The notes under the pieces were generated by a model. That model was not told the DNA's origin. It was given only the letters and a program-made list of their open reading frames with translations, and ran no database searches. The position numbers and the translations under genes are program-made. Shown in pieces: positions 50,640 through 61,670 of a DNA stretch of 64,000 nucleotides (the stretch's first letter is position 1; every line of letters begins with the position of its first letter). This DNA is from Caulobacteraceae bacterium. GTDB taxonomy: Bacteria; Pseudomonadota; Alphaproteobacteria; Caulobacterales; Caulobacteraceae. Location: NCBI GenBank assembly GCA_019247715.1, contig JAFBAO010000104.1, forward strand, positions 1 through 64,000, given 5' to 3'.

Positions 50640-52142
50640 GTGACGCTCGACGTGGCCGTCGCCGCGCTCGCCGCGGCGACGCTCATCGCGGTGGCCGCCT
50701 TCTCACCCCGCGTGTTCATCGACGGCGACACCAACTGGCACGTGGCGGCGGGCCGCTGGATCCTGGATCACCTGACCGTTCCCAAGGTCGACCCCTTCTC
50801 CTTCACCTACGCGGGCAGGCCGTGGCTGGCGCACGAGTGGCTGGCCGAGGTTCTGATGGCGCTGGCCTATGCCGCCGCCGGCTGGAGCGGGGTGGTGTTG
50901 CTGGTGGGGGCGGCCGCCGGCCTCGCCTACGCCCTCGTCGCGGCCGAGCTGCGCCTGTGGCTGGGGCCGCTCGGGCAGGCGGTCGGCCTGGCCCTGAGCT
51001 TCGCCTGTCTCTACGCCTTCCTCTACGCGCGCCCGCACGTCCTCGCCCTGCCGCTGCTGGTGATCTGGACCCGCGCCATGCTTCGCGCGCGCCGCGAGAA
51101 GGGACCCCCATCGCTGAAACTGGCGCCGATGATGACGCTATGGGCGAACCTGCACGCCAGCTTCATCTTCGGCTTCGCGGTGTTCGGCGTCTTCGCCCTC
51201 GAGGCGCTGATCGGCGCGGCCGGTCGGCGCCGGGCCCTCGTCGGGTGGGGCCTCTTCGGGGCGCTGGCGGCCGGCTTCGCCCTTCTGACCCCGCACGGCC
51301 CGGCCGGCTTCGCCTTTCCGTTCAAGGTGCTCTCGATGGCCGTGCTGCCGAACATCCTCGAGTGGCGCGGGGCGAGCTTCGCGGCCCCGACGCTTTTCGA
51401 GGGCGCGTTGATGACCATGCTGTTCCTGGGCCTGTGGCGGGGCGTCCGGGTCCCGCCGCTGCGGCTGCTGCTGCTCGCAGGCCTGATTCACATGGCACTG
51501 CAGCACGTGCGCCAGCAGGCCGTGCTCGCCGTCCTTGCGCCGCTGCTGCTGGCCGAGCCGTTCGGTCGGGCGCTTGCGCCGGCCAGGGACGGGATGCGAC
51601 CGGGTGCTTGGTTGACGCTCCGCGAGCTTCGCGAGCTCCTCTGGCGGCCAGCCGCGGCGGCCCTGGCGCTGGTGATCGTCTGCGTCGTGGGGCTGCGGCT
51701 CGCCTGGCCGGTCGAACGCCGGGACAACGCCAATGTGCCGGTGAGCGCGCTGGCCCACGTGCCGGCCGACATCCGCCGTCTGCCGGTGTTCAATGAGTAC
51801 GCCTTCGGCGGCTACCTGATCTTCAGCGGGGTGCGGCCCTACATCGACGGTCGGGCGGACATGTATGGCGACGCCTTCGTGCGCGAGTATCTGGCGGTGC
51901 TGGTCGCTCGCCAGCCGGATGTCGATCGCGAATTCGAGCGTTGGGGGATCCGCTGGACCATCCTCAGCCCGCGCGACGCGCTGGTGCGGCTGCTGGACCG
52001 CACGCCGGGATGGCGGCGCCTGTACGCCGATCGATGGGCGGTGGTGCAGGTCCTGGGACCTGCGCCGGCTAGTGTCCCGAGTCCGAAGTTCGCTTCAGCG
52101 CCTCCCCCGTCGACCGGGCGAACTTCGAGTTCATCACACTAA
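50640..52142 (+). CDS. Multi-TM GT-C-like membrane protein
   Basis: 500 aa from GTG 50640. The only strong SD (AGGGGGAG, about 50571-50578) sits before in-frame CTG 50580 and ATT 50586, so the true start may be non-standard and 18-20 codons upstream. About ten TM helices. First loop DGDTNWHVAAGRWILDHLTV then DPFSFTYAGRPWLAHEWLAE is the pattern of a large family of putative GT-C glycosyltransferases. A periplasmic C-terminal part follows (FNEYAFGGYLIF, YIDGRADMYG). It may use the lipid-linked sugar made by the facing GT2/GtrA operon. The last 24 or so codons are supplied by a hairpin repeat. Confidence 0.75.
   Translation: MTLDVAVAALAAATLIAVAAFSPRVFIDGDTNWHVAAGRWILDHLTVPKVDPFSFTYAGRPWLAHEWLAEVLMALAYAAAGWSGVVLLVGAAAGLAYALVAAELRLWLGPLGQAVGLALSFACLYAFLYARPHVLALPLLVIWTRAMLRARREKGPPSLKLAPMMTLWANLHASFIFGFAVFGVFALEALIGAAGRRRALVGWGLFGALAAGFALLTPHGPAGFAFPFKVLSMAVLPNILEWRGASFAAPTLFEGALMTMLFLGLWRGVRVPPLRLLLLAGLIHMALQHVRQQAVLAVLAPLLLAEPFGRALAPARDGMRPGAWLTLRELRELLWRPAAAALALVIVCVVGLRLAWPVERRDNANVPVSALAHVPADIRRLPVFNEYAFGGYLIFSGVRPYIDGRADMYGDAFVREYLAVLVARQPDVDREFERWGIRWTILSPRDALVRLLDRTPGWRRLYADRWAVVQVLGPAPASVPSPKFASAPPPSTGRTSSSSH
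52070..52141. repeat. 72-bp hairpin repeat (REP/MITE-like)
   Basis: Outer arms TAGTGT...ACACTA and inner arms CGAAGTTCGC (52084-52093) with GCGAACTTCG (52118-52127) are perfect; the 8 bases between outer and inner arms mismatch partly. It provides the C-terminal codons of the GT-C-like gene and, on its other edge, the stop codon of the convergent small gene. Confidence 0.6.
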
Positions 52143-52312
52143 CGAACCAGCAGCTGAAGCCCCTCGTACGCGCACCACGCCCAGGCGATGACTGCGGCGG
52201 CGAACAGGGTCCGCTCCAGCGGCCTGCGCCGGTCGGACCTGCGCCGGCCCACCGTGCGGCGGGCCCAGACGCGGCTAGCGCCGTAGTGCTCGGATATCCA
52301 GGGGCGGGCCAT
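52139..52312 (-). CDS. Possible small membrane protein (57 aa)
   Basis: ATG 52312. Arg-rich middle (RVWARRTVGRRRSDRRR) and one TM helix (TLFAAAVIAWAWCAYEGLQLL). Its stop lies in the edge of the hairpin repeat. No clear SD. No family recognised. Confidence 0.35.
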   Translation of the reverse strand: MARPWISEHYGASRVWARRTVGRRRSDRRRPLERTLFAAAVIAWAWCAYEGLQLLVR

Positions 52313-52454
52313 TGTTCCGGATCGATACGCTTGAGGTTTCGTCGATTCCGCCGTCGCAAGACCTGGGCCGCGGTTGGAACCGCCGGTTACAAGGTCGATC
52401 CGAGGCGGCCTCTTCCAGGGCGCGGCGACCGTTGCCCTTCGCGGGCCATGCGGT

Positions 52455-53081
52455 TCAGGCGAGGCCGATGTATCCTGCCAGCATGTCGGCGCAGGCGTCG
52501 GCATATTGGTCGACGTCGTCCGCGCCCCAATCGCCCTCTGCGGCAGACTTGCCGACGCCCTCGAGGGTGAGCGCGATCAGCCGGGCGCAGCGGCGCGTCC
52601 GCTCGGAAGGCCCGGTCCCACAGCCTTCGCAGACATACCGCTCGAGCGCCGTGAGAATTTCCTCCTGGTAGCGGCGGCCCGCCGCCGGATCGTTGTGCAG
52701 GAGCAGCTCGGCGTCGCGCAGAACGGCGCCCATGGCCGCCATCTCCTCCGCCTCGGACCGGAAGAAGGTCCGGGCGAGCACCCGCAGACGCATCCGATGG
52801 CTGAGGGTCTCATCGGCGAGCAGCCTGTGCGCCTCGGCGAGCATGCCCTGCACGGCCTGCTCATGGAGCGCGTGCGCCAAGGCGTGCTTGTTGGGGAAGT
52901 ACTGGTAGAGCGAGCCCACGCTGACGCCCGCGGCTTCGGCGACGCGCCCCGTGGTGAACCGCAGGGCGCCTTCGTCCTGGAAAACGCGAAGGCTGGCGGC
53001 AAGGATGTCCTCACGCATCTGGCGCGAACGCGCCTGACGGGGATGTTTCCTCGGTCGCAGCGGGGGCGCAGTTCTGGACAC
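52455..53081 (-). CDS. TetR-family regulator
   Basis: 208 aa from GTG 53081 (GGAGAAGG upstream). HTH: FTTGRVAEAAGVSVGSLYQYFPNKHAL (about residues 43-69), then a C-terminal helical domain (YEEILTALE-like RRYQEEILTALERYV). Two palindromes in the 81-bp gap to the divergent ferredoxin gene look like its operators. Confidence 0.9.
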   Translation of the reverse strand: MSRTAPPLRPRKHPRQARSRQMREDILAASLRVFQDEGALRFTTGRVAEAAGVSVGSLYQYFPNKHALAHALHEQAVQGMLAEAHRLLADETLSHRMRLRVLARTFFRSEAEEMAAMGAVLRDAELLLHNDPAAGRRYQEEILTALERYVCEGCGTGPSERTRRCARLIALTLEGVGKSAAEGDWGADDVDQYADACADMLAGYIGLA

Positions 53082-53110
53082 CGGGCCTTCTCCGGAACGC
53101 GAATAAGCGA

Positions 53111-53154
53111 ATGCGAGGTTTCCATCGCATAATTCCTGCGTGCGATCACGCAGG
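53111..53154 (+). promoter_or_regulatory. Two dyads, TetR operator candidates
   Basis: ATGCGA-N8-TCGCAT (53111-53130) and CCTGCGTG-CGAT-CACGCAGG (53135-53154), both perfect. The second reaches into the SD of the ferredoxin gene. Confidence 0.55.
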
Positions 53155-53162
53155 GGATGAGC

Positions 53163-53528
53163 ATGGCGAAGGCGGCGTGCGCGGGCGAGATGGCGCGCGA
53201 TGCGAGGAAGATGGCGCGCGCTGCCCGGAGCCCTAGGCGCGGCGGCCTCGACTGCGGCGGCCGGCCGGGCGCCTTTAGGCCGAAGGTTGATCACGCCAAG
53301 TGCGAAGGCAAGGGGGTTTGCGTCGCTGTCTGCCCGTACGGCGTCTTCGAAGTAGGCCCGATCGGGGAAGCGGACTTCCGCGCGTTGCCCTGGCTCTTGC
53401 GGCTGAAGCTCACGATCCGCGGACGGCGCACGGCGAGGACGCCCCTGGCGGACGCCTGCCGCGCCTGCGGACTGTGCGTTGCCGCCTGCCCGGAGCGCGC
53501 CATCGCCCTGATCGAGACCGCCCAGTGA
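53163..53528 (+). CDS. Ferredoxin with one complete and one altered Fe-S motif
   Basis: 121 aa from ATG 53163 (AGGGG 6 nt upstream). Second motif CRACGLCVAACPERAI is a full CxxCxxCxxxCP. The first, CEGKGVCVAVCPYGVF, has Lys where the second Cys should be, leaving three ligands plus the cross-cluster one, so the first cluster may be 3Fe-4S or labile. Basic head of about 40 residues. Overlaps the MBL-fold gene by GTGA, so they act together. Electron carrier of the cytoplasm. Confidence 0.85.
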   Translation: MAKAACAGEMARDARKMARAARSPRRGGLDCGGRPGAFRPKVDHAKCEGKGVCVAVCPYGVFEVGPIGEADFRALPWLLRLKLTIRGRRTARTPLADACRACGLCVAACPERAIALIETAQ

Positions 53529-54256
53529 ACGGCCACCTTCGCATCACCCGCGTCGTCAACGCTTGTGTGCTGCTGCAATTCGGTGACGAGGCGGTGCTGA
53601 CCGATCCGTTCATGAGCAAGCATCGGTGGATTCGGTTCAACGAACCCATAGGGCTTTCGGCGAGCGATCTTCCAAGGCTCGCCGCGATTCTCGGTGGCCA
53701 TGGAGTGTTCGACCACTGGTGGCCGGCTTCGCTGGCGACCTATCGGCATAAGTCCGAAACGCCTTGCTACGTGGCGACACGCGGCATGGCCCGTTCGGGC
53801 GGCTCGGCCGGCTTCGCGAACATCGAAGTCGTGGGTTGGGGCGCACGTCGCGCGCCTTCGGCCGGGCTCTCGCTGGAGGTCGTGTGCGCAGGACGCCGCC
53901 TCGGCTGGCGCGCCAACTCCTATGTCATCGCTTCGCCCGCGGCGCGCGTGTTCATCGGGACAGAGGCTCTGGAACTAGCTCCGCTGCGCCACTATGGCAT
54001 GACGCATCAGCCGGTAGATGTCGCGCTCTTGCCGATCGACGGCGCGGCCGTCGTGGGCAAGCGGTTGGTGATGACCCTGGAGGAGGCGATCGAGGGCGCC
54101 CGCGTGCTCGGCGCGAAGACCCTCGTGCCGATTCACTATTCCCTAAAGCCCTTCGGGCCGCTGACGGCGCGCATCGATCCGCTCCCGAGAAGCCTGGAGG
54201 CGGACGGATTGAAAGTCCTGCGGCTCGCCACCGGATCCCCTTGGGACTGGGGCTAA
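53525..54256 (+). CDS. MBL-fold hydrolase-like protein with altered metal motif
   Basis: 243 aa from GTG 53525. Similar to UlaG/NAPE-PLD-type MBL proteins (VVNACVLLQFGDEAVLTDPFM, then SYVIASPAARVFIGTEA, VPIHYSLKPFG). The HxHxDH signature reads HGVFDH (59-64): the second His is Val. One zinc site would be damaged, so it could be a mono-metal enzyme or a non-hydrolytic relative. Coupled to the ferredoxin; regulated with it by the divergent TetR. Confidence 0.75.
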   Translation: MNGHLRITRVVNACVLLQFGDEAVLTDPFMSKHRWIRFNEPIGLSASDLPRLAAILGGHGVFDHWWPASLATYRHKSETPCYVATRGMARSGGSAGFANIEVVGWGARRAPSAGLSLEVVCAGRRLGWRANSYVIASPAARVFIGTEALELAPLRHYGMTHQPVDVALLPIDGAAVVGKRLVMTLEEAIEGARVLGAKTLVPIHYSLKPFGPLTARIDPLPRSLEADGLKVLRLATGSPWDWG

Positions 54257-54430
54257 GATCGCCGGCGCTGCGGGGTCAGAGACCTGCGGGGCCGTGACCC
54301 GCGTTCACGCTAACGTCAAGGTCGGCCGGTGTTCGCGCGCAGGGCGTAAATTGACAAGCGCGGCGCTCGGCGCGAGCCTTCCCGGGATATGGCCTTCCGC
54401 CGTTCGAGCGCGAGGCCGGGGAGGCGGGCG

Positions 54431-54985
54431 ATGCGGCCGTTGCGGTTGGCGACCCTGTCGGTGGCGATGGCGCTCGGCGCGGGCGCGGCCGGGGCCAGCG
54501 TCACGGTGCTCGGCAACGGCCTCGCGTCGGCCTGTTGGCAGGCGGCGGTGCGCGAGCGCGCCGACCTGGAGGCCATGCAGGCCTGCGATCTTTCGCTTCA
54601 GAACGAGACCCTTTCCAGACACGACCTCGCCGGCACCCACATCAACCGAGGGGTTTTGGAGATGGTGCAGGGCAAGTACGAGGCGGCGCGGTCGGACTTC
54701 GACCGGGCGATCGGCCTGGAGCCCAATCTCGGCGAGGCCTGGGCCGATCGCGGGGCGGTGAACCTCGGGGAGTCGCGCTACCAGGATGCGGTCGCCGACC
54801 TCACCAAGGCGCTGAGCCTCGGCACCGAGGCTCCGGAGAAGGCCTATTTCAACCGCGCCCTCGCCTATGAGGCGATGGACGACGAGAAGTCCGCCTATTT
54901 CGACTTCCTGCAGGCCGAGACCCTGGCGCCGAACTGGCCGCTTCCGAAGAAGGAGCTGCTGCGCTTCACGGTCACACGCCGATAA
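54431..54985 (+). CDS. Exported TPR protein
   Basis: 184 aa from ATG 54431 with GGGAGG 6 nt upstream. Signal peptide (about 1-23, ending GAAGA). About three TPR units, best seen in AGTHINRGVLEMVQGKYEAA, AWADRGAVNLGESRYQDAV and AYFNRALAYEAMDDEKSAY. Periplasmic scaffold for protein contacts. It converges on the membrane-protein gene at 54995. Confidence 0.85.
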   Translation: MRPLRLATLSVAMALGAGAAGASVTVLGNGLASACWQAAVRERADLEAMQACDLSLQNETLSRHDLAGTHINRGVLEMVQGKYEAARSDFDRAIGLEPNLGEAWADRGAVNLGESRYQDAVADLTKALSLGTEAPEKAYFNRALAYEAMDDEKSAYFDFLQAETLAPNWPLPKKELLRFTVTRR

Positions 54986-54994
54986 GCGGGGGGT

Positions 54995-57888
<2,894 letters not shown>

Positions 57889-57986
57889 CGGCGAACGCGG
57901 CCCCCGCCTGGCGCCCCGCGCCCCGCGCCGCCTTGACCTGGCGGCCCGGCGCTCGGCAAGCTGGGCGCGCGGCGGGAGTCCATCCT

Positions 57987-59771
57987 TTGAGTTTGGCGGA
58001 GCGGCTAGGGCGCGAGTTTAAGTTCGTGAGCGCCCTCATCCGGACGCTCGCCCGGGTCGCCTCGATCGCCCCCGATTCGCCCCGCCTCCTCACCGACGAC
58101 CTGGAGGCGGCCGTCGACCGCTGGCGCGAGCGCCCGGCGATCAGTTTCGAGGGGGAGACCCTCACCTACGGGGCCATGGACGCGCTCGCCAACCGCTACG
58201 CCCACTGGGCCGAGCAGGCGCGGGTGCTCAGGGGCGAGACGGTGGCGCTCTTGATGCCCAACCGGCTCGACTACCTTCCGATCTGGTATGGCCTTTCCAA
58301 GGTCGGGGTGGCCACCGCGCTCATCAACAACCAGCTGGGCGGCGAGGCGCTTGCCCACTGCCTCAACATCTCCGGCGCCGCCCACTGCCTGGTGGACGAG
58401 GAGACCGGGCCCCTTTTCGAGGAGGCGCGCAAGCATCTCGCCCATCCGATGCAGGAGTGGACGCTGGGCGAGCCGCGCGGCGAGCAGCATGGGCTGGGCG
58501 CGATCCTCAAGAGCTGCAACGCCCTTCGGCCGGACCGCTCGCGCCGGGAGGGCCTGACCGCCAAGGACACCGCCCTCTACATCTACACGAGCGGCACCAC
58601 GGGCCTGCCCAAGGCGGCGCGGATCGCCCACATGCGGGCCCAGCTCTACATGCGCGGCTTCGCCGCCGCCACCGAGGCCAGGGCCGACGACCGCATCTAC
58701 GTGACCCTGCCGCTCTACCACGCCACCGGCGGGCTTTGCGCGGTCGGCGCGGCGCTGCTGAACGGCGGCTCGGTGGTGCTCAAGCGGCGCTTCTCGGGCA
58801 GTCACTTCTGGTCGGACGTCGCCGGCGAGGGCTGCACCATGTTCGTCTACATCGGCGAGCTGTGCCGCTATCTCGGCAACGCCCCCGAGGTTCCGCAGGA
58901 GCGCGCGCACAAGCTGCGGCTCGCCTTCGGCAACGGCCTGCGTCCCGACGTCTGGGAAAAGCTCACCGATCGGTTCGCCGTGCCCCGGGTGCTGGAGTTC
59001 TACGGCTCCACGGAGGGCAACGTTTCGATGTTCAACTTCGACGGCAAGCTCGGCGCGGTGGGGAGGGCGCCGCGCTACCTGCGGCCGCTCTTCAACGTGC
59101 GGCTGGTCAAATTCGACGTCGAGGCCGAGGCCCCAGTGCGTGGCCGCGACGGACGCTGCCTCGAGGCGGAGGCGGGCGAGGCGGGCGAATGCGTCGGCCA
59201 GATCAAGGGCGATGCGCGCACCGCCTACGTCGGCTACGCCGACCGTCAGGCGAGCCAGAAGAAGGTCCTGCATGACGTCTTCCGGCGCGGCGATTCCTGG
59301 TTCCTCACCGGCGACCTGCTGCGCCAGGACCTCGAGGGCTACTTCTATTTCGTCGACCGGGTCGGAGACACCTTCCGCTGGAAGGGCGAGAACGTGGCCA
59401 CCAGCGAGGTGGCGGGGGTTCTGGCCGGCGCGCCGGGCGTCCGGGAGGCCAACGTCTACGGCGTGAAGGTGAGCGACCTGGACGGCCGGGCCGGGATGGC
59501 CGGGCTGGTGGTGGGCGAGGGCTTCGATCCGGCCGCCTTCCATCAATTCGTGGGCGAGCGCCTGCCGGCCTACGCCCAACCGGTATTCGTGCGCCTGCTG
59601 CCGCAGATCGCCGTCACCGGCACCTTCAAATACCGCAAGCTCGACCTGGTCGCCGAAGGCTTCGATCCGGCGAAGGTGCGCGATCCGCTCTATGTTCGGG
59701 GGCCCAAGTCTTACCAGAAGCTTACCCGCCCCCTGTACGCCAAGATCCTGTCCGGCGAGGCGAGGCTGTAG
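57987..59771 (+). CDS. Long-chain acyl-CoA synthetase (fatty-acid-transport-protein type)
   Basis: 594 aa from TTG 57987 (GGGAG 9 nt upstream). ANL superfamily: AMP-binding YIYTSGTTGLPKAA (about 198-211), FYGSTEGNVSMF, DLLRQDLEGYFYFVDR, and DTFRWKGENVATSEV. The catalytic Lys is in GTFKYRKLDLV near the end. Activates long or very-long-chain acids to CoA thioesters at the membrane. A hairpin at 59821-59844 follows. Confidence 0.92.
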   Translation: MSLAERLGREFKFVSALIRTLARVASIAPDSPRLLTDDLEAAVDRWRERPAISFEGETLTYGAMDALANRYAHWAEQARVLRGETVALLMPNRLDYLPIWYGLSKVGVATALINNQLGGEALAHCLNISGAAHCLVDEETGPLFEEARKHLAHPMQEWTLGEPRGEQHGLGAILKSCNALRPDRSRREGLTAKDTALYIYTSGTTGLPKAARIAHMRAQLYMRGFAAATEARADDRIYVTLPLYHATGGLCAVGAALLNGGSVVLKRRFSGSHFWSDVAGEGCTMFVYIGELCRYLGNAPEVPQERAHKLRLAFGNGLRPDVWEKLTDRFAVPRVLEFYGSTEGNVSMFNFDGKLGAVGRAPRYLRPLFNVRLVKFDVEAEAPVRGRDGRCLEAEAGEAGECVGQIKGDARTAYVGYADRQASQKKVLHDVFRRGDSWFLTGDLLRQDLEGYFYFVDRVGDTFRWKGENVATSEVAGVLAGAPGVREANVYGVKVSDLDGRAGMAGLVVGEGFDPAAFHQFVGERLPAYAQPVFVRLLPQIAVTGTFKYRKLDLVAEGFDPAKVRDPLYVRGPKSYQKLTRPLYAKILSGEARL

Positions 59772-59820
59772 CGCCGCCCCCACGGCCCCGTCCCGGCCGA
59801 AGGATTCCTTCGCTTCTCGC

Positions 59821-59844
59821 GCGATCGGCCGGGTGGCCGATCGC
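59821..59844 (+). terminator. Terminator-like hairpin
   Basis: Perfect 10-bp arms GCGATCGGCC and GGCCGATCGC with a GGGT loop, 50 bp past the acyl-CoA synthetase stop and before the DUF992 gene. No T-run. Confidence 0.5.
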
Positions 59845-59914
59845 CCAAGGATAGGTTACAGCGTAGCTTGGCCGTGCGGGACCTGCCGCATGAGATCAAT
59901 GGGAGACCTTCTGG

Positions 59915-60400
59915 ATGAACCTTTCGCTTCGCATGGCGCTCGGCCTGGCCGCCACCGCTTCCCTGGCCTTGGCCGCCCAGGCTCATGCTGCGGACGCGGG
60001 CGGCGTGAAGGCCGGCGTCCTCACCTGCAACGTCGGCAGCGGCTGGGGCCTCATCTTCGGCTCGACCCGCGACGTCAACTGCACCTACACCGCCGCCGAC
60101 AATCACACCGAGAACTACGTCGGCAAGATCAACAAGTACGGCGTCGACATCGGCTACCAGCACGCCGGCATCATGGCCTGGGCCGTGCTCGCCCCGAGCG
60201 CCAACGTCGCGCCCGGCGCCCTTGCGGGCAACTACGGCGGCGTGACCGCCGGCGCCTCCGCTGGCGTGGGCGCCAACGCCAACGCCCTGGTGGGTGGCAA
60301 CGACAAGACCATCTCGCTGCAGCCTCTGAGTGTGGAAGGCGCGGTGGGAGTCAACGTGGCCGCCGGCGTCGCCTCGCTGGAGCTCAGCAAGGCCTCCTAA
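59915..60400 (+). CDS. DUF992 secreted protein
   Basis: 161 aa. Signal peptide ends AHAADA (about residue 26). DUF992 body: GVLTCNVGSGWGLIFGSTRDVNCTY, GKINKYGVDIGYQHAGIMAWAVLAPS, GAYGG-like GNYGGVTAGASAGVGANA, and SLQPLSVEGAVGVNVAAGV. Two Cys (TCNV and VNCTY) may form a disulfide. Periplasmic or outer-membrane-linked, function unknown, typical of alphaproteobacteria. It converges on the RNA methyltransferase gene with a 4-bp overlap. Confidence 0.92.
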   Translation: MNLSLRMALGLAATASLALAAQAHAADAGGVKAGVLTCNVGSGWGLIFGSTRDVNCTYTAADNHTENYVGKINKYGVDIGYQHAGIMAWAVLAPSANVAPGALAGNYGGVTAGASAGVGANANALVGGNDKTISLQPLSVEGAVGVNVAAGVASLELSKAS

Positions 60401-61245
60401 GTCTGACCGGCCGGCGGTTCCTGGAGCGGAGCCGCCGGCCGGGTCAGCTCGTGCAGGACGACCGCGCTGGCGGCGGCGACGTTGAGGGAATCCCACCCCG
60501 GCGCCATGGGGATCGCCACCGTGCGGGATCGGCTCAGGATCGTGTCCGGAAGGCCAGGTCCCTCCGCGCCCAACAGGATCGCCGTCCTCGCCGGTCGTGC
60601 GAGACCGGCCGTCGGGGCCTGGCCTCTGGGCGTCAGGGCGAGCGCCGTGAAGCCGGCGGCCGCCAGGGTCGCCAGCGGATCCTCTCCGGCGGCCAGCCTA
60701 GCGAAGGGAACCGCCAGGGACGCGCCCGCCGAGACCCGGATGGCCTTGCGGTAGAGCGGGTCGCAGCAGGCCGCGTCGAGCACCACCGCCCCGGCGCCGA
60801 AGGCGGCGGCGTTGCGGAAGAGTCCGCCCATGTTGTCATGGTTGGACACCCCCAGCAGAACCAGGGCCAGGGCGGGCGGAGCGAGCGCGGCCAGCAGCGT
60901 CTGCGCGCCCGGCTCGGGCGGGCGAAGCCCAAGGGCCAGCACCCCGCGATGGATGGGAAAGCCGACGATGGCGTCCATCACGGCCTGGGCCGCGACATAG
61001 ACGGGAACCCCGGGCGGCGCCGCCTCGATCAACGGCCCCAGCCGCGAAAGCCGCTTCTGCGCGATCAGCAGTGAGAGGGGCCGGCAGCGGCTTGCCGGAC
61101 CGATCAGGATCCTCAGCACCACCTCGCCCTCGGCGATGAAGACGCCGTCCCTGCCGGCGAGGTCGCGCTCGCGCAGCCGGACGTAGGGCGCGATCCTGGG
61201 ATCGTCCGGGTCGTCGATCCGGACGATGGCGGCGCCGGCGGTCAG
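60397..61245 (-). CDS. TrmH/SpoU-family RNA methyltransferase (apparent CTG start)
   Basis: 282 aa if begun at CTG 61245. The N-terminal substrate-binding part (IVRIDDPDDPRIAPYVRLRE, then GVFIAEGEVVLR) is homologous and in frame, but no ATG, GTG or TTG precedes it. The CTG overlaps the DUF1178 stop (CTGA) and has AGGAGG 5 nt upstream. Catalytic SPOUT knot: VSNHDNMGGLFRNAAAFGA, LLGAEGPGLP, and PMAPGWDSLNVAAASAVVLHE. Methylates 2'-O of tRNA or rRNA. A GTG at 61122 would cut the first 41 residues. Confidence 0.85.
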   Translation of the reverse strand: MTAGAAIVRIDDPDDPRIAPYVRLRERDLAGRDGVFIAEGEVVLRILIGPASRCRPLSLLIAQKRLSRLGPLIEAAPPGVPVYVAAQAVMDAIVGFPIHRGVLALGLRPPEPGAQTLLAALAPPALALVLLGVSNHDNMGGLFRNAAAFGAGAVVLDAACCDPLYRKAIRVSAGASLAVPFARLAAGEDPLATLAAAGFTALALTPRGQAPTAGLARPARTAILLGAEGPGLPDTILSRSRTVAIPMAPGWDSLNVAAASAVVLHELTRPAAPLQEPPAGQT

Positions 61246-61670
61246 TTGACCTCCTGCTTCTTCGGCGCCGCCGGCGGCAAGGGAGCCACCGGAACGCCGT
61301 CCTCCACCAGGGCCTTCACCTCGGCGGCCGAGGCCTCGCCGTAGATCCCGCGCTCCTCGGCCTTGCCCTCGTGGATCGCCCGGGCCTCCTTGGCGAAGCC
61401 GTCACCGACATAGTCGAACGTCTCCTCCACGTGCCGGCGGACCTGGGTCATGGCCTCCATCATCATCCGCCGTTTGGCAGCCTCCGGGTCGGCGGCCCGG
61501 CGCTTGGTCCCCGCGACGGCCGGGGCCATGATCTGTTTGCGCACCGCCTTGGAGCCGCAGATCGGGCATTCCAGCAGGCCGCCGCCGGCCTGCGAGTCGA
61601 AGTCATCGGAGGATCCGAACCAGCCTTCGAAGGCGTGCTCGTGCTCGCAGGCGAGGGCGTAACGGATCAT
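61242..61670 (-). CDS. DUF1178 family protein
   Basis: 142 aa. Opens with MIRYALACEHEHAFEGWF and carries a single CPICGS half plus the early Cys8, a FmdB-like zinc-site pattern. The middle is helical (RRMMMEAMTQVRRHVEETFDYVG) and ends Pro/Lys-rich. Typical alphaproteobacterial neighbour of grxC and the nitrilase. ATGA overlap upstream; followed by the RNA methyltransferase. Function unknown. Confidence 0.9.
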   Translation of the reverse strand: MIRYALACEHEHAFEGWFGSSDDFDSQAGGGLLECPICGSKAVRKQIMAPAVAGTKRRAADPEAAKRRMMMEAMTQVRRHVEETFDYVGDGFAKEARAIHEGKAEERGIYGEASAAEVKALVEDGVPVAPLPPAAPKKQEVN

